A DNA stretch of 64,000 nt from contig NC_082600.1 of the NCBI RefSeq assembly GCF_030936135.1, positions 26,419,943 to 26,483,942 of the forward strand. Direction: 5' to 3'. The stretch comes from Gavia stellata (Eukaryota > Chordata > Aves > Gaviiformes > Gaviidae). Shown piece after piece: positions 24,046 to 37,210 of the stretch (within the stretch, counting starts at the first letter, position 1; every line of letters begins with the position of its first letter). The position numbers were made by a program, and so were the translations under genes. The notes under the pieces were generated by a model. It did no database searches. It was given only the letters and a program-made list of their open reading frames with translations, and was not told the DNA's origin.

Positions 24046-25137
24046 CTACAAACAGACTGTAGAAGACATTCATTTCTTGCAGAGGTATTTCTGGAGTAGA
24101 AGGAGCAGGTACAGAAGTGACAGGACCTGGCTACCACTTCCCACCAGCTCTGCAATTACTGCCTCTGCACAACAGCTCTCCTCATAGCACCCATGGAATA
24201 GATGGGCCATGGCACCTGAGAGAGAAAAACAGTACTTGCATGCATTCTAAGGTAAAGGCCTGACCCTGGCCACTGCCAGATCCATCAAAGTACAGCCATT
24301 TGTTCTAGTACCAGTGAGGGAACAGCTCATGGCTTCTCAGAGGTACCACTGACCAGTCTGCCAGCAACAGCAGAGTGCTCTGAATGCAGCATGCTGTAGA
24401 AGCACCAATCTTTCCAGTATGGCTCTTCATAAAAATACAAATCCTTCAGAAGAAAACCCCTAAAAGACAGTTGGTACCAACAAATATGCAAAGCTATTTC
24501 CATGGGAGCAAACCAAAGTGGGCTCTAAGCAAAGCTGCATCACGAGGAAGTTGGGGCAGTTTATTGCCCCTCAGTCACACCTTTGAAAAAATGTTATTTC
24601 CCAGTAACACACACATAGAGCTGTCTCCTCACAAACTAAATATCAGGGTAGGAAGAATGACCTTGTCTAGGCCTAGATAGTTGGAGAGATGGCAGAAATC
24701 TGTAGCTAGTAATTCTCTCTGAAACAGGAATGACACAGGATGGCTCATCCCATATGTCTTACGATGGAGGAGATCCTTTGCTCTTTACAATCAAGGGAAA
24801 CATGATGAAATATCTGTTGAAAATAAAAACTTCCCATTTGAACACCTTAAAGGGCCTCCAAAGATCTCACCAGTGATGTCACTTAACACCTTTTTAAAAA
24901 AACCACAAACCAACATGAAACTCAGGCAAAGACTGAAGCAATGATAGTGAGATTCCTGTATTTTGAAAAGGACAAAAGGGATGTTGTCAGGGAATTTTAG
25001 ATCAGTTAAACTTGATCTCAGCCTGGACAAAACAATGAAACAGTTAATCCAGAATTATACTGGGAAAAATAAAATCAGAGGCTAAAAATATAGTGGAAAG
25101 TAGGTCTTGTTAGGCTGCTACCATCTCTCTCCAGCTC

Positions 25138-25166
25138 TTTTTTTTTTTTTTTTAAAAAAAAAAAAA
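25138..25166. repeat. T16-A13 hairpin-forming tract
   Basis: Sixteen T immediately followed by thirteen A gives a perfect palindromic hairpin with no loop spacer. No flanking element is recognised. Confidence 0.95.
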
Positions 25167-27261
25167 CACAACAGGATGACAGGCCTGGTAGGTAAAGACA
25201 GCAGTGCTAATGCAGCATACCTGGACATCCATAGCAAGGCTACAGCCATAGCCAGTTTAGGCGTCATTTCACACCCAGTGTGCAGGTCCTAACACAATCC
25301 TGGCCCACAAACCACCCTGCTGCCCACGTTCAGTCCAGGCAACAAGCTCAGCCCCAAAAGTACTCTGTATATAACAAAGAAGCAGAGGGCGTGAAGGAGG
25401 CGGTAGTGGCAGTCTGATGACAGTGTCATGCTGGCTGCAGGGGCATGGAGAGCTGAACACGCTGCTTTCACTCAGTCTGCACAGTGCACTCTGCTCTGCA
25501 CATCCTGGGACCAGGGTAAGCTCTGGGCTGGGCTGCAAGGGAGAGGGACACAGGCCTCTGCCCAAGGACTGGCAGGCAAGAACAGCAGGGAGATCTGTGT
25601 CCCCCTAGAAGGAGAGGAATAGACCTGGGGGCTACAAGCTCTGTTCCTGGTTATGGGCAGGCTGCAGTCCCTGCCTCTGGGAGAAACAAATGCCATGAGG
25701 AGCTTGGGGCACTGTGAGTACAAAGATGTTCCTTGGTTTGGGGCAAGGAAGACACTGGGCAAAGTTTTCAGGGACCAGTCTTTCCCACCATCACCTGCTC
25801 ATGAGGAGAGGAACATGAAGGTCAACATTCTTTGGCTCAAACTTCCTTCTGTGACGTCAAGTAACAAATGTGTACTGTGAGCAACCCACAGGACATGCAA
25901 TCTACGGATTAAAAACTGGCTCCCCATTTGAGGTTCAAGAGCAATTGTCAGTGGTAAGGTAGCACTAAACAGAGACTAGCAGAAGTTTGCACTGGCCCAT
26001 TGCAATTCCAACTCATTGTTGGTATAGGTACAACATACAAATGGGTGGGATGAGGAAAAACAAAGAAAGAGGCTACTCTCAACGATATGACTCACATCAT
26101 TCTCTATAACACAGCAATGCACAGTCCAATGCAAAGTACAAAGTGGGACTGATGCTGCAGGGGATTGTCACAGAAGCAGACTTCGGGGTCCCAGGCACAA
26201 CATGAGCTCTCATGTAACCCTTGGATCTACAACATCAGAAAGATTAAGAGGAACATGTAGGCATCTTGCATGCATCAATAAGGCAGTTAACTAGATCCCT
26301 TGCCCCCAGCAGGTGAAAGTTTTTTGTTCCCTTGGTTATTTGGAACTAGGAGGACATACTTATCATGGTAAAGCACCTGAGAGCAGGGTGCCAGTCTTGT
26401 AGGCAGAACGGTAAGGAGATCCAGAGCCAAGAAGTTGAAGTTGACAGGTTCAGCTTCAGAATGAGATATTGCCATACTACCTCCTCATGGCAAGGGGAAT
26501 TATACACCAGCCAAGGGAGCCAAGAACTCACTGTGGCTTACGCCTGGTTAGTTACAACATGGAATTGTCTTCAAATACTGCTTACCAATCTTTTCAGATG
26601 TTCTGGAAGAAATTCTGTTGCAGGAATTTGTTTACGCCCTGAGGAGAACACATCATCGTGGACTGCTGAAGCAAGGCAAACTGTGCACATCTCAGAATAT
26701 ATTAAAAGTCAGCTATCTACAGAGGACCTGCAACAGAACTCTGTGGAGATATGGAACAGATCGCACAAGGTCAGCAGAGACATGACTGGCTTACACCTAT
26801 CCCAGTTGTATTCTGCTGTTTCCAACAGGTTAGCTCCCCAAAAAAACGGCATTGCTATCCTTCAGTAATCAGTCAAGGGTCCAAAGACATGCAGAAACTG
26901 TCCCAGAAAATGAAAGGGAAGCTGCTTTCTAAAACCAATTTCTCTTTTACTGAGAGCCACCACAAATTGTCCCCAGTGCAAGTCCTCTTTGATAGGTAGG
27001 CTAAGAGACAAAGTAGCTTTGAGTGCCCCAGTGTCACTCCATAAAAGCACTGCAAGTCTTAGCCTGCAGTAACCGATCAGTAGCTCTCTACCTCTACAGT
27101 TTCCACTCTGTTCCTCATACTCATTTTTGCCAGGAGGTATTGTCTATTCAGTCCTTGTTGGATTGTTTTGTGGAGCACTGTGATTAGCACTGAACCAAAA
27201 TCACCCAACCCTTGTGGACCTTTTTTCCTGTTCTACTATCAGAATGAGATTTCATCTTGAT

Positions 27262-27330
27262 GTTCAGAGCCTGGAAACCCAGAGGTCAGAGGCCACTACA
27301 CGATCCACTGAGCCACCCAGTCCCTAGATC
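27262..27330 (-). mobile_element. Possible tRNA-derived SINE head
   Basis: Read on the minus strand, TGGCTCAGTGGA is a perfect match to a pol III A-box pattern (TRGCNNAGTGG), followed about 35 bp on by a weak B-box-like GGGTTTCCAGGCTC. The cloverleaf does not close well, so a functional tRNA is unlikely; an old SINE head is the better reading. Confidence 0.3.
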
Positions 27331-27677
27331 ACAATGTTAACAAATCACCATTTATCTTTGTTACTGCAGCAAGTGTCCAAGGCAAAACGGTGCCAAAGAT
27401 CACATCTGTTGGGATAACCTATTGATTTGTGTCATATTCTGCCCAATCCCTATTTTATTCTTGCTCAGGCAGAGGTCAAGACAGGTTAAAAATAACTCCT
27501 TCAGTCTGAGGTGCAGGACTGAGGAATTTTAAAGCCAGCCTGTTCTTCCCAAGGGTGGGGGTTCAAAAATCTCCAACACAAGCAACAGGAGCAGTAAGCT
27601 ACAGCAGATATGAGCACGAATTTGTAGTCAGGGAACTTGAGCCATGGCAAAAGGTTTTGCAGCTTTAACTAAAAGAC

Positions 27678-27709
27678 TTTTTTTTTTTTTTTTTAAGAGA
27701 GAGAGAGAC
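27678..27709. repeat. Poly(T) followed by (GA)n
   Basis: Seventeen T, then AA and about six GA units. A low-complexity tract. Confidence 0.9.
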
Positions 27710-29554
27710 AATAAATCTGTCATCTTAGTTCATTCAAGCAACTAAGCATTACAACAGTTTACGTGATGTACATACACAGTATATGCTTTGAAGTACCAGT
27801 ACAGACTGGTGCAGATTCTGTTACAGCATTCACACTTCCTAGCCAAACTACACAGACGAACACCAGCATAATTCATTGCCCTTATTCCACAGTAAGTTAA
27901 AATTTTGAACTTTATTACCAGGGTAAAAAAAATCAAAAAAATCAGAGTTGAAGTTGTTACTGCTGTTCATAGCATTAATGTTAGCCTGTCATTTTTGTCA
28001 GACAACTCTCTAGGTAGATACAAATTTTTATTTATATTATTTTATACCATTTCAAAACATGTTCTACAGGAGTTAAATTGCCAACACTTTAGAGATATTT
28101 TGCCTTCCATTAACATTATGCCCTTCAGGAAATAAAATTTTAAACTAATACACATTTCCCTGGCTTTTTCATTAAAGAAACATAATGTACATTCAATGCA
28201 GAAAACACCTCTTTATAGCATCTACATGATCTCCTGAAAATTTTGCCCAATGATGCAAAAGAGGACTTTACTCTAGCTTCATATTACCACTCTCACATAC
28301 AGATTAGATGATTAAGAAAGGAACCCAGTTTGTTATTTCATCTTCTTCTAACAACAGAGTTTCTGACGCTCATACTAATGATCAGCAGATTTTAAGGGGT
28401 CCTAACCGGTGGACAAGTCCTCTTTTCCTCTCCACATAGAAATTTATATCTGAATATCATTCACCTAATGATGACACTACTGCAGGCCTCTGAAGTCTTC
28501 TGTAGAAGGAAGGAGATTAAACCAACCTATGCTACCAGGAGGTAGAAATAAGCACTCTGAATGACAGAGGGAGAGAATAAAACCTCCCACTGATTACCAG
28601 CACCTTACCTGTAGAAAAGGGGGTGTCATGAACTGTGCAACATACCTCAGGAAACTCACTCACTTATCCAATCAAATGTTAATAAAATTGCTTCCCTTTC
28701 CATTGTCTCCTTGGAACTGAAGGGCCAGTGTACTTTAGTCATAGCACTCTGGAGGAGAAACAACAAAAGAACTAACTGCCCTTGTGCAAATGTAGTGTGG
28801 CAAGGATGGTGTGCAGCACCTCCCTGGGAAGTGAACAGAGCAGAAACCCCACTTCTGACAGGAGAATGGTATAAATTCCCCAGATGGGATGTGAAATATC
28901 TCTGTACAGGGAGGTTTACTGATTATGGCAGTAAAACCACCCTAATGCTGCCACAAAAAGCAAAGGAAAAAACAGGAGGGGCTGAAGTTCTCCTGGGCTT
29001 ACAGACAGGCACAGTGGAGGCAGGCTGGCTCACTGCATACAGCCATTTAACCCTTCCTCAGCATCCTGCAGTTTTGGTGCAGAGGGGAATGGCATGTGAG
29101 AGCAGGCAGGGGATACTGGGCCAAAACCTCATAGACACTACTGAGAAACATGAGTATGTTCATCTCTGCCCTGTCACAAAACTGACCTGCCCCATGGTTA
29201 AGCAGGCTCAGAGATGACTAACCTTGCTGACCGTGACAGACAGGTTTCTGTCTGTAACAACCAAGAGCCAAAGGGCAGTTTAAGTCTCAGCCATACCATG
29301 CTTGCTTGTATGATACATGCTCCAAAGTCATCTCCTCCTTTACCATGTTCTTTCACCAGCCATTTCTGGAGCAGCAGGGCAGAGCCCTGCGCTGGGCTGC
29401 AGGAGCTGGCCGCACCAAGAGTTAACCAGCTGTGGCTGCTCACTTACAGGTTAAAGAGGAGACCACCAGCACAGGCAGGAGGAAGAGCAGCAGGGAGGGG
29501 AGGGGAGGCAGTGGAGACCTGGCGAAGCACTCTCCTCTCTGCTCTCTCTCTAGC

Positions 29555-29745
29555 GGTTCTGCGGGCGATTACTCCGGAGCACCCAGCCATACCAAAATCA
29601 ATAAACAATTTCTACGCAGCCCAGGGAACTTTGCCACACTTAATAAAAGTCTCCAGTCACAGTTATGGCTTCATTTCACCTTAACGTCTTCTTTAACTGT
29701 CCCTTCTTTTCAAGATCAATTAGAGGCACGTGCAATGAGAATAAA
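29555..29745. promoter_or_regulatory. Candidate enhancer-like non-coding block
   Basis: GCGGGCGATTACTCCGGAG is followed by AT-rich text with AATCAATAAACAATTT, CACTTAATAAAAGTC, AACGTCTTC and GATCAATTAGAGGCACGTG. Retained CpG together with forkhead- and homeodomain-type cores resembles vertebrate conserved enhancers. No conservation data are available here. Confidence 0.3.
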
Positions 29746-30336
29746 AAACAAAACAAACAACAACAGGGGAAAAACCTAAAAAGCAAGGTCAAACTAAGCA
29801 GCCCAGCTTTCTCCCTCCCCTCACCACTCTCCTGAGGTGAACATGGAAATACAGGGACTGACAAGTAACACATTGGGACACCTTGTTTACACATGCTTAT
29901 GCCAGCCTCTGGTTCTGGGCACAGATCAGCAAGACACTAGCCTTATTTAGGAGAGCTGGAGTATTTGGCAAGACTCAATTGAGCCTGTAGAAGACACCTT
30001 TGTTCCCTGCAATTTCAATGCAAATTCAGCACCCCTGAAAAATTCCAAATACAGACCGTGAAACTCTACCTATCCTCAAAAGGGATACAGCACAGGCACC
30101 TTTAAGCAGATCTTCATCTTGTGCTGGGATGATCCAGCTTCTCTGTCCCAATCATGCCTTGGCTTCTGACGAGTCATCCAGAACCCTGCCACATCCTCTA
30201 TACTCCAGTGATTTATGAGAGGAAAGGAGTAATGAAGGAGGGTAACTTCTGTCAATAGCAATTGGGGGCAAATACCTTTTGGTCTCTTGTCCCACTTTGT
30301 GAATTGAGGTGTTACTATCACTTTGATGTTGTGTAT

Positions 30337-32266
30337 TCACAGAATCACAGCAATGATAGGGGTTGGAAGGGACCTCTGGAGATCATCTAGTCCAACCCCC
30401 CCGCCAGAGCAGGTTCACCTAAAGCGGGTTGCACAAGAATGCATCCAGGAGAGTTTTGAGTATCTCCAGAGAAGGAGACTCCACAACCTCTCTGGGCAGC
30501 TTGTTCCAGTGCTCTACCACCCTCACAGTAAAGAAGTTCCTCCTCATCTTTAGATGGGACTTCCTATGACCAAGTTTGTGCCCGTTACCTCTTGTCCTGT
30601 CACTGGGCACCACTAAAAAAAGACTGGCCCCATCCTCCTGGCACCCACCCCTTAAGTATTTACAAGCATTAATAAGATGGCCCCTCAGTCTTCTCTTCTC
30701 CAGACTAAAAAGACCCAAGTCCCTCAGCCTTTCCTCATAAGAAAGATGTTCCAGTCCCCCAATCATCTTTGTAGCCCTTTGCTGTACCTTCTCCAGCAGC
30801 TCCCTGTCCTTCTTGAACCAGGGAGCCCAGAACTGGACACAGTACTCCAGATGCGGCCTCACGAGGGCAGAGTAGAGGGGGAGGATAACCTCTCTCAACC
30901 TGCTTGCCACACTCTTCTTGATGCACCCCAGGGTGCCATTGGCCTTCTTGGCCACAAGGGCACATTGGTGGCTCATGGTCATCCTGTTGTCCCCCAGGAT
31001 TCCCAGGTCCCTTTCCACAGAGCTGCTCTCCAGCAGGTCAGCCCCTAACCTGTACTGATGCATGGGGTTATTCCACCCCAGGTGCAGTACCCTACACTTG
31101 CCTTTGCTGAATTTCATATGGTTCCTCTCCGCCCAACTCTCCAGCCTGTCCAGGTCACGCTGAATGGCAGCACAGCCTTCCGGTGTGTCTGCCACTCTTC
31201 CCAGTTTTGTGTGATCAGCAAACTTGCTGAGGGCACACTCCATCCCTTCATCCAGGTCATTGATGAATATATTGAGCAGGACTGGAGCCGGTACTGACCC
31301 CTGGGGAACACCACTTGTTACAGACCTCCAACTAGACTCTGTGCCACTGATCACAACCATCTGAGCTCTATCTACCAGCCAGTTTTCAATCCACCCACTG
31401 TCCATTCATCTAACCCACACGTCCTAAGCTTGCCTATGAGGATGATGTGGGAGATGGTGTCGAAAGCCTTGCTGAAGTCAAGGTAGACAACATCTACTGC
31501 CCTCCCCTCGTCTATCCATCCAGTCATGCCATCGTAGAAGGCTATCCAATTGGTCAGACATGACTTCCCCTTGGTGAATCCATATTGACTACTTCTGATA
31601 ACCTTCTTTTCCTCCAGATGCTTTGAGATGATGCCTAGAATGAGCTGTTCCATCATCTTTCCAGGGATGGAGGTGAGGCTGACTGGCCTGTAGTTTCCTG
31701 GGTCTTCCTTCTTGCCCTTTTTGAAGACTGGAGTGACACTGGCTTTCCTCCAGTCCTCAGGCACCTTGCCTGTTCTCCAGGACCTTTCAGAGATGATGGA
31801 GAGTGGCCCAGCAATGACTTCTGCCAACTCCCTCAGCACTCGTGCGTGCATCCCATCAGGACCCATGGACTTGTGCATGTCCAGTTTACTTAATTGGTCT
31901 CTAACCTGATCCTCCTCAACCAAGGGAAAGTCTTCCTTCTTCCTTCTTCTGTTACCTCCAAAGTCTGGGACTCCTGAGGGCTGGCTGGAGCAGTGAAGAC
32001 TGAAGCAAAGAAGGCATTCAGTAACTCAGCCTCCTCTGCATCATATGTCACCATGGCACCTGCCTCATTCAACAGCGGGCCCACATTTTCTCTAGTTTTC
32101 CTTTTGCCTCCGATGTACTTGAAGAAACCCTTCCTGTTGACCTTGACATCCCTTGCCAGGTTTAACTCCAAGGAGGCCTTGGCTTTCCTTGTTTCATCCC
32201 TGCATACTCTGACAGCATTCTTCTAATCTTCCCAAGTGGTCAGTCCCTTCTTCCACGTACTGTAAA
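30337..32266 (-). mobile_element. CR1 LINE, 5' truncated, with decayed reverse transcriptase ORF2
   Basis: This is the best-preserved transposon in the window. On the plus strand it opens with the complement of the CR1 3' end (GGTTGGAAGGGACCTCTGGA). Reading minus, 30419-31405 encodes the second half of the reverse transcriptase plus the C-terminal domain (GVPQGS motif; [31 protein letters not shown]). 31372-31923 encodes the first half (GPDGMHARVLREL, YRPVSLTSIPGK, YLDFSKAFDT), and 31890-32171 encodes the linker upstream. Frameshifts near 31395 and 31930 break the ORF. The catalytic FADD box reads FADH at 31211-31222, so the second aspartate is lost. The endonuclease domain is missing because of 5' truncation. 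It is a dead copy; target-site duplications were not identified. Confidence 0.95.
31211..31222 (-). other. Mutated reverse transcriptase catalytic box (FADH for FADD)
   Basis: The minus-strand codons read TTT GCT GAT CAC, so the second catalytic aspartate codon (normally GAC or GAT) is CAC, histidine. In CR1 and related LINE reverse transcriptases both aspartates bind catalytic metal ions, so this copy would be catalytically dead even without its frameshifts. Confidence 0.9.
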
Positions 32267-34394
32267 TTCAGATTGAAAAGTATTAGAAAAGTTGTCTGTG
32301 GTTTTTTAGTAACTTGTCTGAAATAGCTGGCTCTGCACCTGAGACATCTGCTCTTGAACAAAATATGTGACAGTCACTTTGTGGAGGGCCTGGCCCATAT
32401 GCCAGACCTTCAGTCCTTAAGAGGCTTCCTGAATTCAAATGCTTCCTCAGAACCCAGAGTCTCTGCCCTAGCTGAGCTGAGCCCACAGGCCACCAGAGCT
32501 ATTACAGACACTAACAGCTGAACAAACTCTTTCATTGTTTTGCAATGTTTTAGACCTGTGCAAAGTAAGATTCAACAACTCTATGCCCCTGATGCCACCA
32601 CTGCCTTTAGGTGCTTAATCAGAACTGTATAATGGAAACAGACTGAAATACTACAACTCCTCAATTCTTCTTACTGCTGCAGGAATCAGCAAGGGAAGAT
32701 CCACTTTGCATTCATCCCATCAGACATGGGAAGGAGTCACCAGAGAACAACCCAAGGGGAAAGAGCAGCTGGGGGGACTGCCCTGTCCAGGGAAGACTGC
32801 TGAACTGCTGCCACTTGGTAGCTTTGGTCCAGGAAATACTACTCCCACAGGTAATAGTTTGGCCTCTTAGATTTCTCTTAGAAAATGGATCCTCCCACTG
32901 AAAACATCGCTTTGAAGCACAAAGCATGGGGACTGCAGAAAGCAGCACAACACTTACCACCATGCCACTGTCACAAACAAAATATCTCCCCAACTCAGGC
33001 CTCAAATCAGAAGGGCATCTGTACTGAGCCTGGGTCTCTTCTTGTGTCTCCTTCACTGGAAAAAAGAGCACAAGGGAGGAAGTTTGGGGATAGGCAGACA
33101 CCATTTCTCTAGCTGGCTCCCACTGCTTTGGTAGGGCACATGGAGAACTAAATGCATGCACACGGTCAGCAGGGCAGTCTGGCTTTTGAAATTAAAATAT
33201 CCAAAACAGGTGAACAATAGGGTAAGATATAATGAACAAAAATTTGCTCAGTCTTCAATCCAAATCATATTTCTCTGATAATCTCTCCTAAGTGTGGGTT
33301 TTGCTCCCCAGCTAGATCTCCATTCCAAACACATATACCTCTTATCTTGGTTCCTCTTCTTCCTGCCTATACATGCTTTCATATATGTATCTTCCCTGGT
33401 GACTTTCAATGTGCTTTAGCTGGTATCCTGATGCCCTGGCTCAGGTCCTGAAAATTAAGGACAATTAATTCAGCAATCTCTCTTTTTTGCCATTTTATTT
33501 CACACTGATGTCATCACAGATCGTGTATCATTCTGCCCTTCCTCTCCTTTACTGCTTGTGGCCTACACCCACATATTTCCCTGTTTGGACAGTACATTCT
33601 CTGGACAGTAAATGCTCCTACTTGAAGTCTGTAAAGCCTCAGGGTCAGCTGGACTTCAGTATTGACCAGAACATTCTAGGGACTATAGTAGTACAGAAAG
33701 TGAGGAAAGCCTGAGTTTACAATGATGCCACAGGCTACAGAAGTTGCTCAGGGCATCACCTTGGTCCATGGATTACTTTGCTGAAAGAACACTTCTTACA
33801 ACTCCCAGATAGAAGTACTAGTTTTCCAGAAGGCCACCCAGGGACTTTTCTTCGCATGACCTTTACTGGAGGAGTTTAAAGCTCTTCAGCCACTACTCAC
33901 TGGACACTGTGCAGGTTTTTCAGCATGCTCACACCATGGCAACTCTAAAATAACCCAAGGATGCATTGGATGGAGTGAAGCATTTCAAAGCAGGTTATGC
34001 AAACCTGCGCCTGGTTATATCCTCATAATTTGAGGCCTCTCAGGGAACATTGAGATCACCAATATATTAAAGAACACATCAGAAACTAATAGGGTGTTAA
34101 ATACTTCCAACTGAGAAGAGCCTACATGGCTGGGAGGAGACAGCTCCAGTAAAAGACTGTATGCTGCTGCATCACAAGCCTTCAGCAAGAGCAATGATTT
34201 TTTTGCTTGCAATATTTTACAGACTGTTTGAGGGTAAAGAAAATCTACCCTTGTTATTTAAATGCAAAATATCTCAGTGATACCCTGTGATAGGGAATTG
34301 GTCATCATCTTTCATATTTAATCTTGTGCCGTGGTTCTGCTGCCTGTATGAGTGGGTACACATCAAGGCCTAGAAACTGCGACCTACAACAGAA

Positions 34395-34440
34395 TGCAGT
34401 GACAACCACCCCATCTGTAAAATAATAGAAAAATACTGTT
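34395..34440 (+). mobile_element. Short MIR-like SINE remnant
   Basis: CCCCATCTGTAAAATAATAG and the following AAAAATACTGT resemble the same conserved MIR 3' segment. The match is short and could be chance. Confidence 0.25.
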
Positions 34441-36363
34441 TGAGTAGCTCCTGGTTTGGTTGGGAGTGTTTGGAGGAAGAGAAGGGGGCTAGACCAAATA
34501 GACATGGAGGACAAATAATGAAAGCCCTAAATTAGTCGCTGCATGGAGCCACTAAAAACATCACTTGAAACAAAAGAATTCAGTGAAAGTATCACTGGGA
34601 CAAAGGTGACTGGAGGGATGAGATCTCAAAAAACCATCTGCTGGTTGGAGTCAGAAGAGAAATTTCTCCTCCACTGACATGTTACTACACATTTATTACA
34701 CGTCAAGTTTATATCTACCTTGAAAGCACCAGTTAGAAGCAAAACAGTCTCTCAGGCTGTGAGAAAGCAAGCTTTTCATTAATAATCCACAATGCCACCA
34801 AGAAAAAAAAAAAGAAGAGGCACACAGCATTTTCAGAATTGCGCATGATTCTCACCTGCCCATTCAACCCAGTTTTGTAAGCCTACACTACAGGTGCAAG
34901 TAAGCTGATTTCCCCTCCCCCGCCCCCGATGTCCAAGCACTTGGGTACATCCAAGCAAGGTCAGGAGATGACCATTAGCATTAACAGTGTCTCATCTCCA
35001 TAGAAGCAAAACCACCTTCAGGGACTTGATTCTATGGTTTCTATAAAAGAAAGATCCTCCAGGAGAAAGGTAAGAAGCCATTAACCACAGGCTGTATAAG
35101 AACCAACTTCTGCAGTTGTTTAATGATGAGATCTATCGTGGCTGAAGCAATTTTTCTTTTTTGGAAAAAAACAAGCACTTTATATAGACGATTCTTCCTA
35201 TGGTACCTCCCGAACACTTGATGGTTTCCTTATTCATCAGAAAACCTGTCTCTGTGCTGAGCAACTAAGGGTCCTTATCTAGGGATGGGAACGGAGACCT
35301 AGTAGGAAGCATAGAGCTGGATCATGTAGCCAAACTGAATAACATCCAGTTCATAATGACCTATCATAATCCTGTGCCAGGATATGGGGAAATGGACCAA
35401 ATGGTTTCCCAAAGGGAAATATACATTGGAGGGGGAATGGTAAAAAAGCTCAGACTGATTCCAAGCTTCTGAGCATTGCATTGCATCCCCTGGGTCCCCA
35501 AGAGGGAAATGAAGGGGCAGCTTGAGAAACAGATCCCTTTTCCCTGATCCCTCCACTGCTGGCAAGGCAGGGAAAAAAAAAGAGAGCACTAGAAAGGTCT
35601 GGAATAGGAAAGATCACAGCTCTTTTTCCCCCTGCCAAAGTGACAGCCCTAAGGACCCGACAAAGCAACATATCTGCTTGCCTTACTCTTTCAAGGATCA
35701 CTTCAGCTGTGGCATTGTACTGGGCATCCAACTGGGATCACCTCCAGTGGCACTTATGCTTCAACTGAGAGAAGGAAGGACTTAACACAGGAATGCCCTG
35801 ATGCTAATGCTTTGCCAGAGGTGCATTAAGAACTCCAGGTTGCCAGGAGGCCTGACAAACATAAAGTCCTTTGGGACAAGGTCTTTTGTGCTTTTTATGG
35901 GCTGATGCACTCTCACAGCTAGAAGTGGAACTGATAACCAGCAACACAGGTCATTGCAGCACCTGAAAATGAGACCCATCCAGCTCTTTAAACCAACCTG
36001 CTTTAGTGCTTTCCTAGATGGAAAAATAGTCCAATGTCATGCTCTTTCCTCAAACCCCAGGAGCAGACAGAGGAACTGTATTTCTGCATCTGAGAATTAC
36101 TCAGCACAGCCCACCTCTGCCTTGGATGGCAACAGCATTGCCTGGATCGCCTCCCCACAAGCACAAGAGGGCTGGAGAGTCAGAGTCTCTCTTCAGCTGT
36201 GGGGGAACATAACCACTACATCTGTGTGCACCTAGGCATGCAGAGCTCAAACAGTACTGAAGCATTAGCACTGCCCTCACAGGATCCGCAGGGCCTGGCT
36301 CCCCTGGACCTGGCAGATAAAAGACAGACCTTTTTGGATCTGAGTGCACACCTCAATCAACCA

Positions 36364-36404
36364 GGCCTATTTTGGCCTTCTTTTTTTCTTTCTTTCTTTT
36401 TCCT
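36364..36404. repeat. Pyrimidine-rich (CTTT)n tract
   Basis: CTTC, then T-runs and three CTTT units. Low complexity. Confidence 0.85.
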
Positions 36405-36989
36405 TTTTAAATGGCAGTTCTTTCCCTTCTGGCTTCACAGAGAACTTCAGGACTCCAGAATCCTTCAGCACTCCCTATCTGACAAATTTTCACCCACCTT
36501 ACCTACTAAAAGTGGACAACAAGAACAAAGCATCTGTGTTCAACAGGGCAGACAGATTTGTAAAGCTAGATGGGGCAGGGCAAGCTGAGAGTTGTTTGTT
36601 TGTTGACATGACAGTGAACTTGAGGGTGGGCTCAAGAGACAAAAAGGTGAGAAAGAGTGACCCCTGCATTGCCCAGTGTGTCCCTCATTCCTTCTGAGAC
36701 AAGTTTATCACTCCTTTGAGATCCTCAGTTGGCCATCTCATCCTTCTTTAGTGATTCAACTGCTTAGCAAGTGTTCCCATTAGCAAACCCTAAGCCTCCC
36801 GTTCGCAAGTGGCAGCCTGCTGCAGAAGGCAGCTACTTCACCAGGCACTAACACCTGACGGAGAGAAAATTCCTGTAAGCAGATTCCTGCGACTCAAGCA
36901 GCAACCTTGACCAGTCACTTGAGAGCCTTGTTACATCCATAATGATACTGTCTCCACCTTTCCCTTCCCCCCAGCATGAAAGATGAGTG

Positions 36990-37210
36990 GTTGTGTGGAA
37001 CGAGTCCCCGAGCTGTGATGGGAATCCGTCTCGCTTGGCTGCAAAAAATATATATATCCTGGTATGGCTGTGATGAATCCTTTCATTATTCATCTGCAAT
37101 TGCCCTGCTACTGCTGCTGTTCCATTCTCACTCTCCCTCTTTCTTTTATAAATAAAAATGGAAACAGATTAATGACAAATGTTGACAGTGATTGCCTTTA
37201 AACAGCCACA
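36990..37210. promoter_or_regulatory. Candidate enhancer-like non-coding block
   Basis: It combines AACGAGTCCCCGAGCTGTGA and GGAATCCGTCTCGCTTGG with AT-rich homeodomain/POU-like text (TTTCATTATTCATCTGCAATT region, AACAGATTAATGACAAATG). There is no coding potential and no repeat match. Regulatory role inferred only from texture. Confidence 0.3.

Larger units (their letters stand above)
24046..30336. other. Non-coding DNA, 24-30.3 kb
   Basis: It holds low-complexity tracts (25138-25166, 27678-27709), a possible SINE head (27262-27330) and the enhancer-like block at 29555-29745. Plus-strand ORFs of 167 (26365-26868) and 168 codons (28711-29217) have no motifs, splice context or recognisable family. 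Confidence 0.5.

Noticed and set aside
26365..26868. 167-codon plus-strand ORF
   Set aside because: No recognisable motif, no Kozak or splice support, and composition close to random translation.
27262..27330. tRNA gene
   Set aside because: The A box is perfect, but the B box is weak and no cloverleaf closes; treated as a SINE head.
28711..29217. 168-codon plus-strand ORF
   Set aside because: No domain or splice context, with a Trp/Cys-rich random-looking composition; most likely chance.
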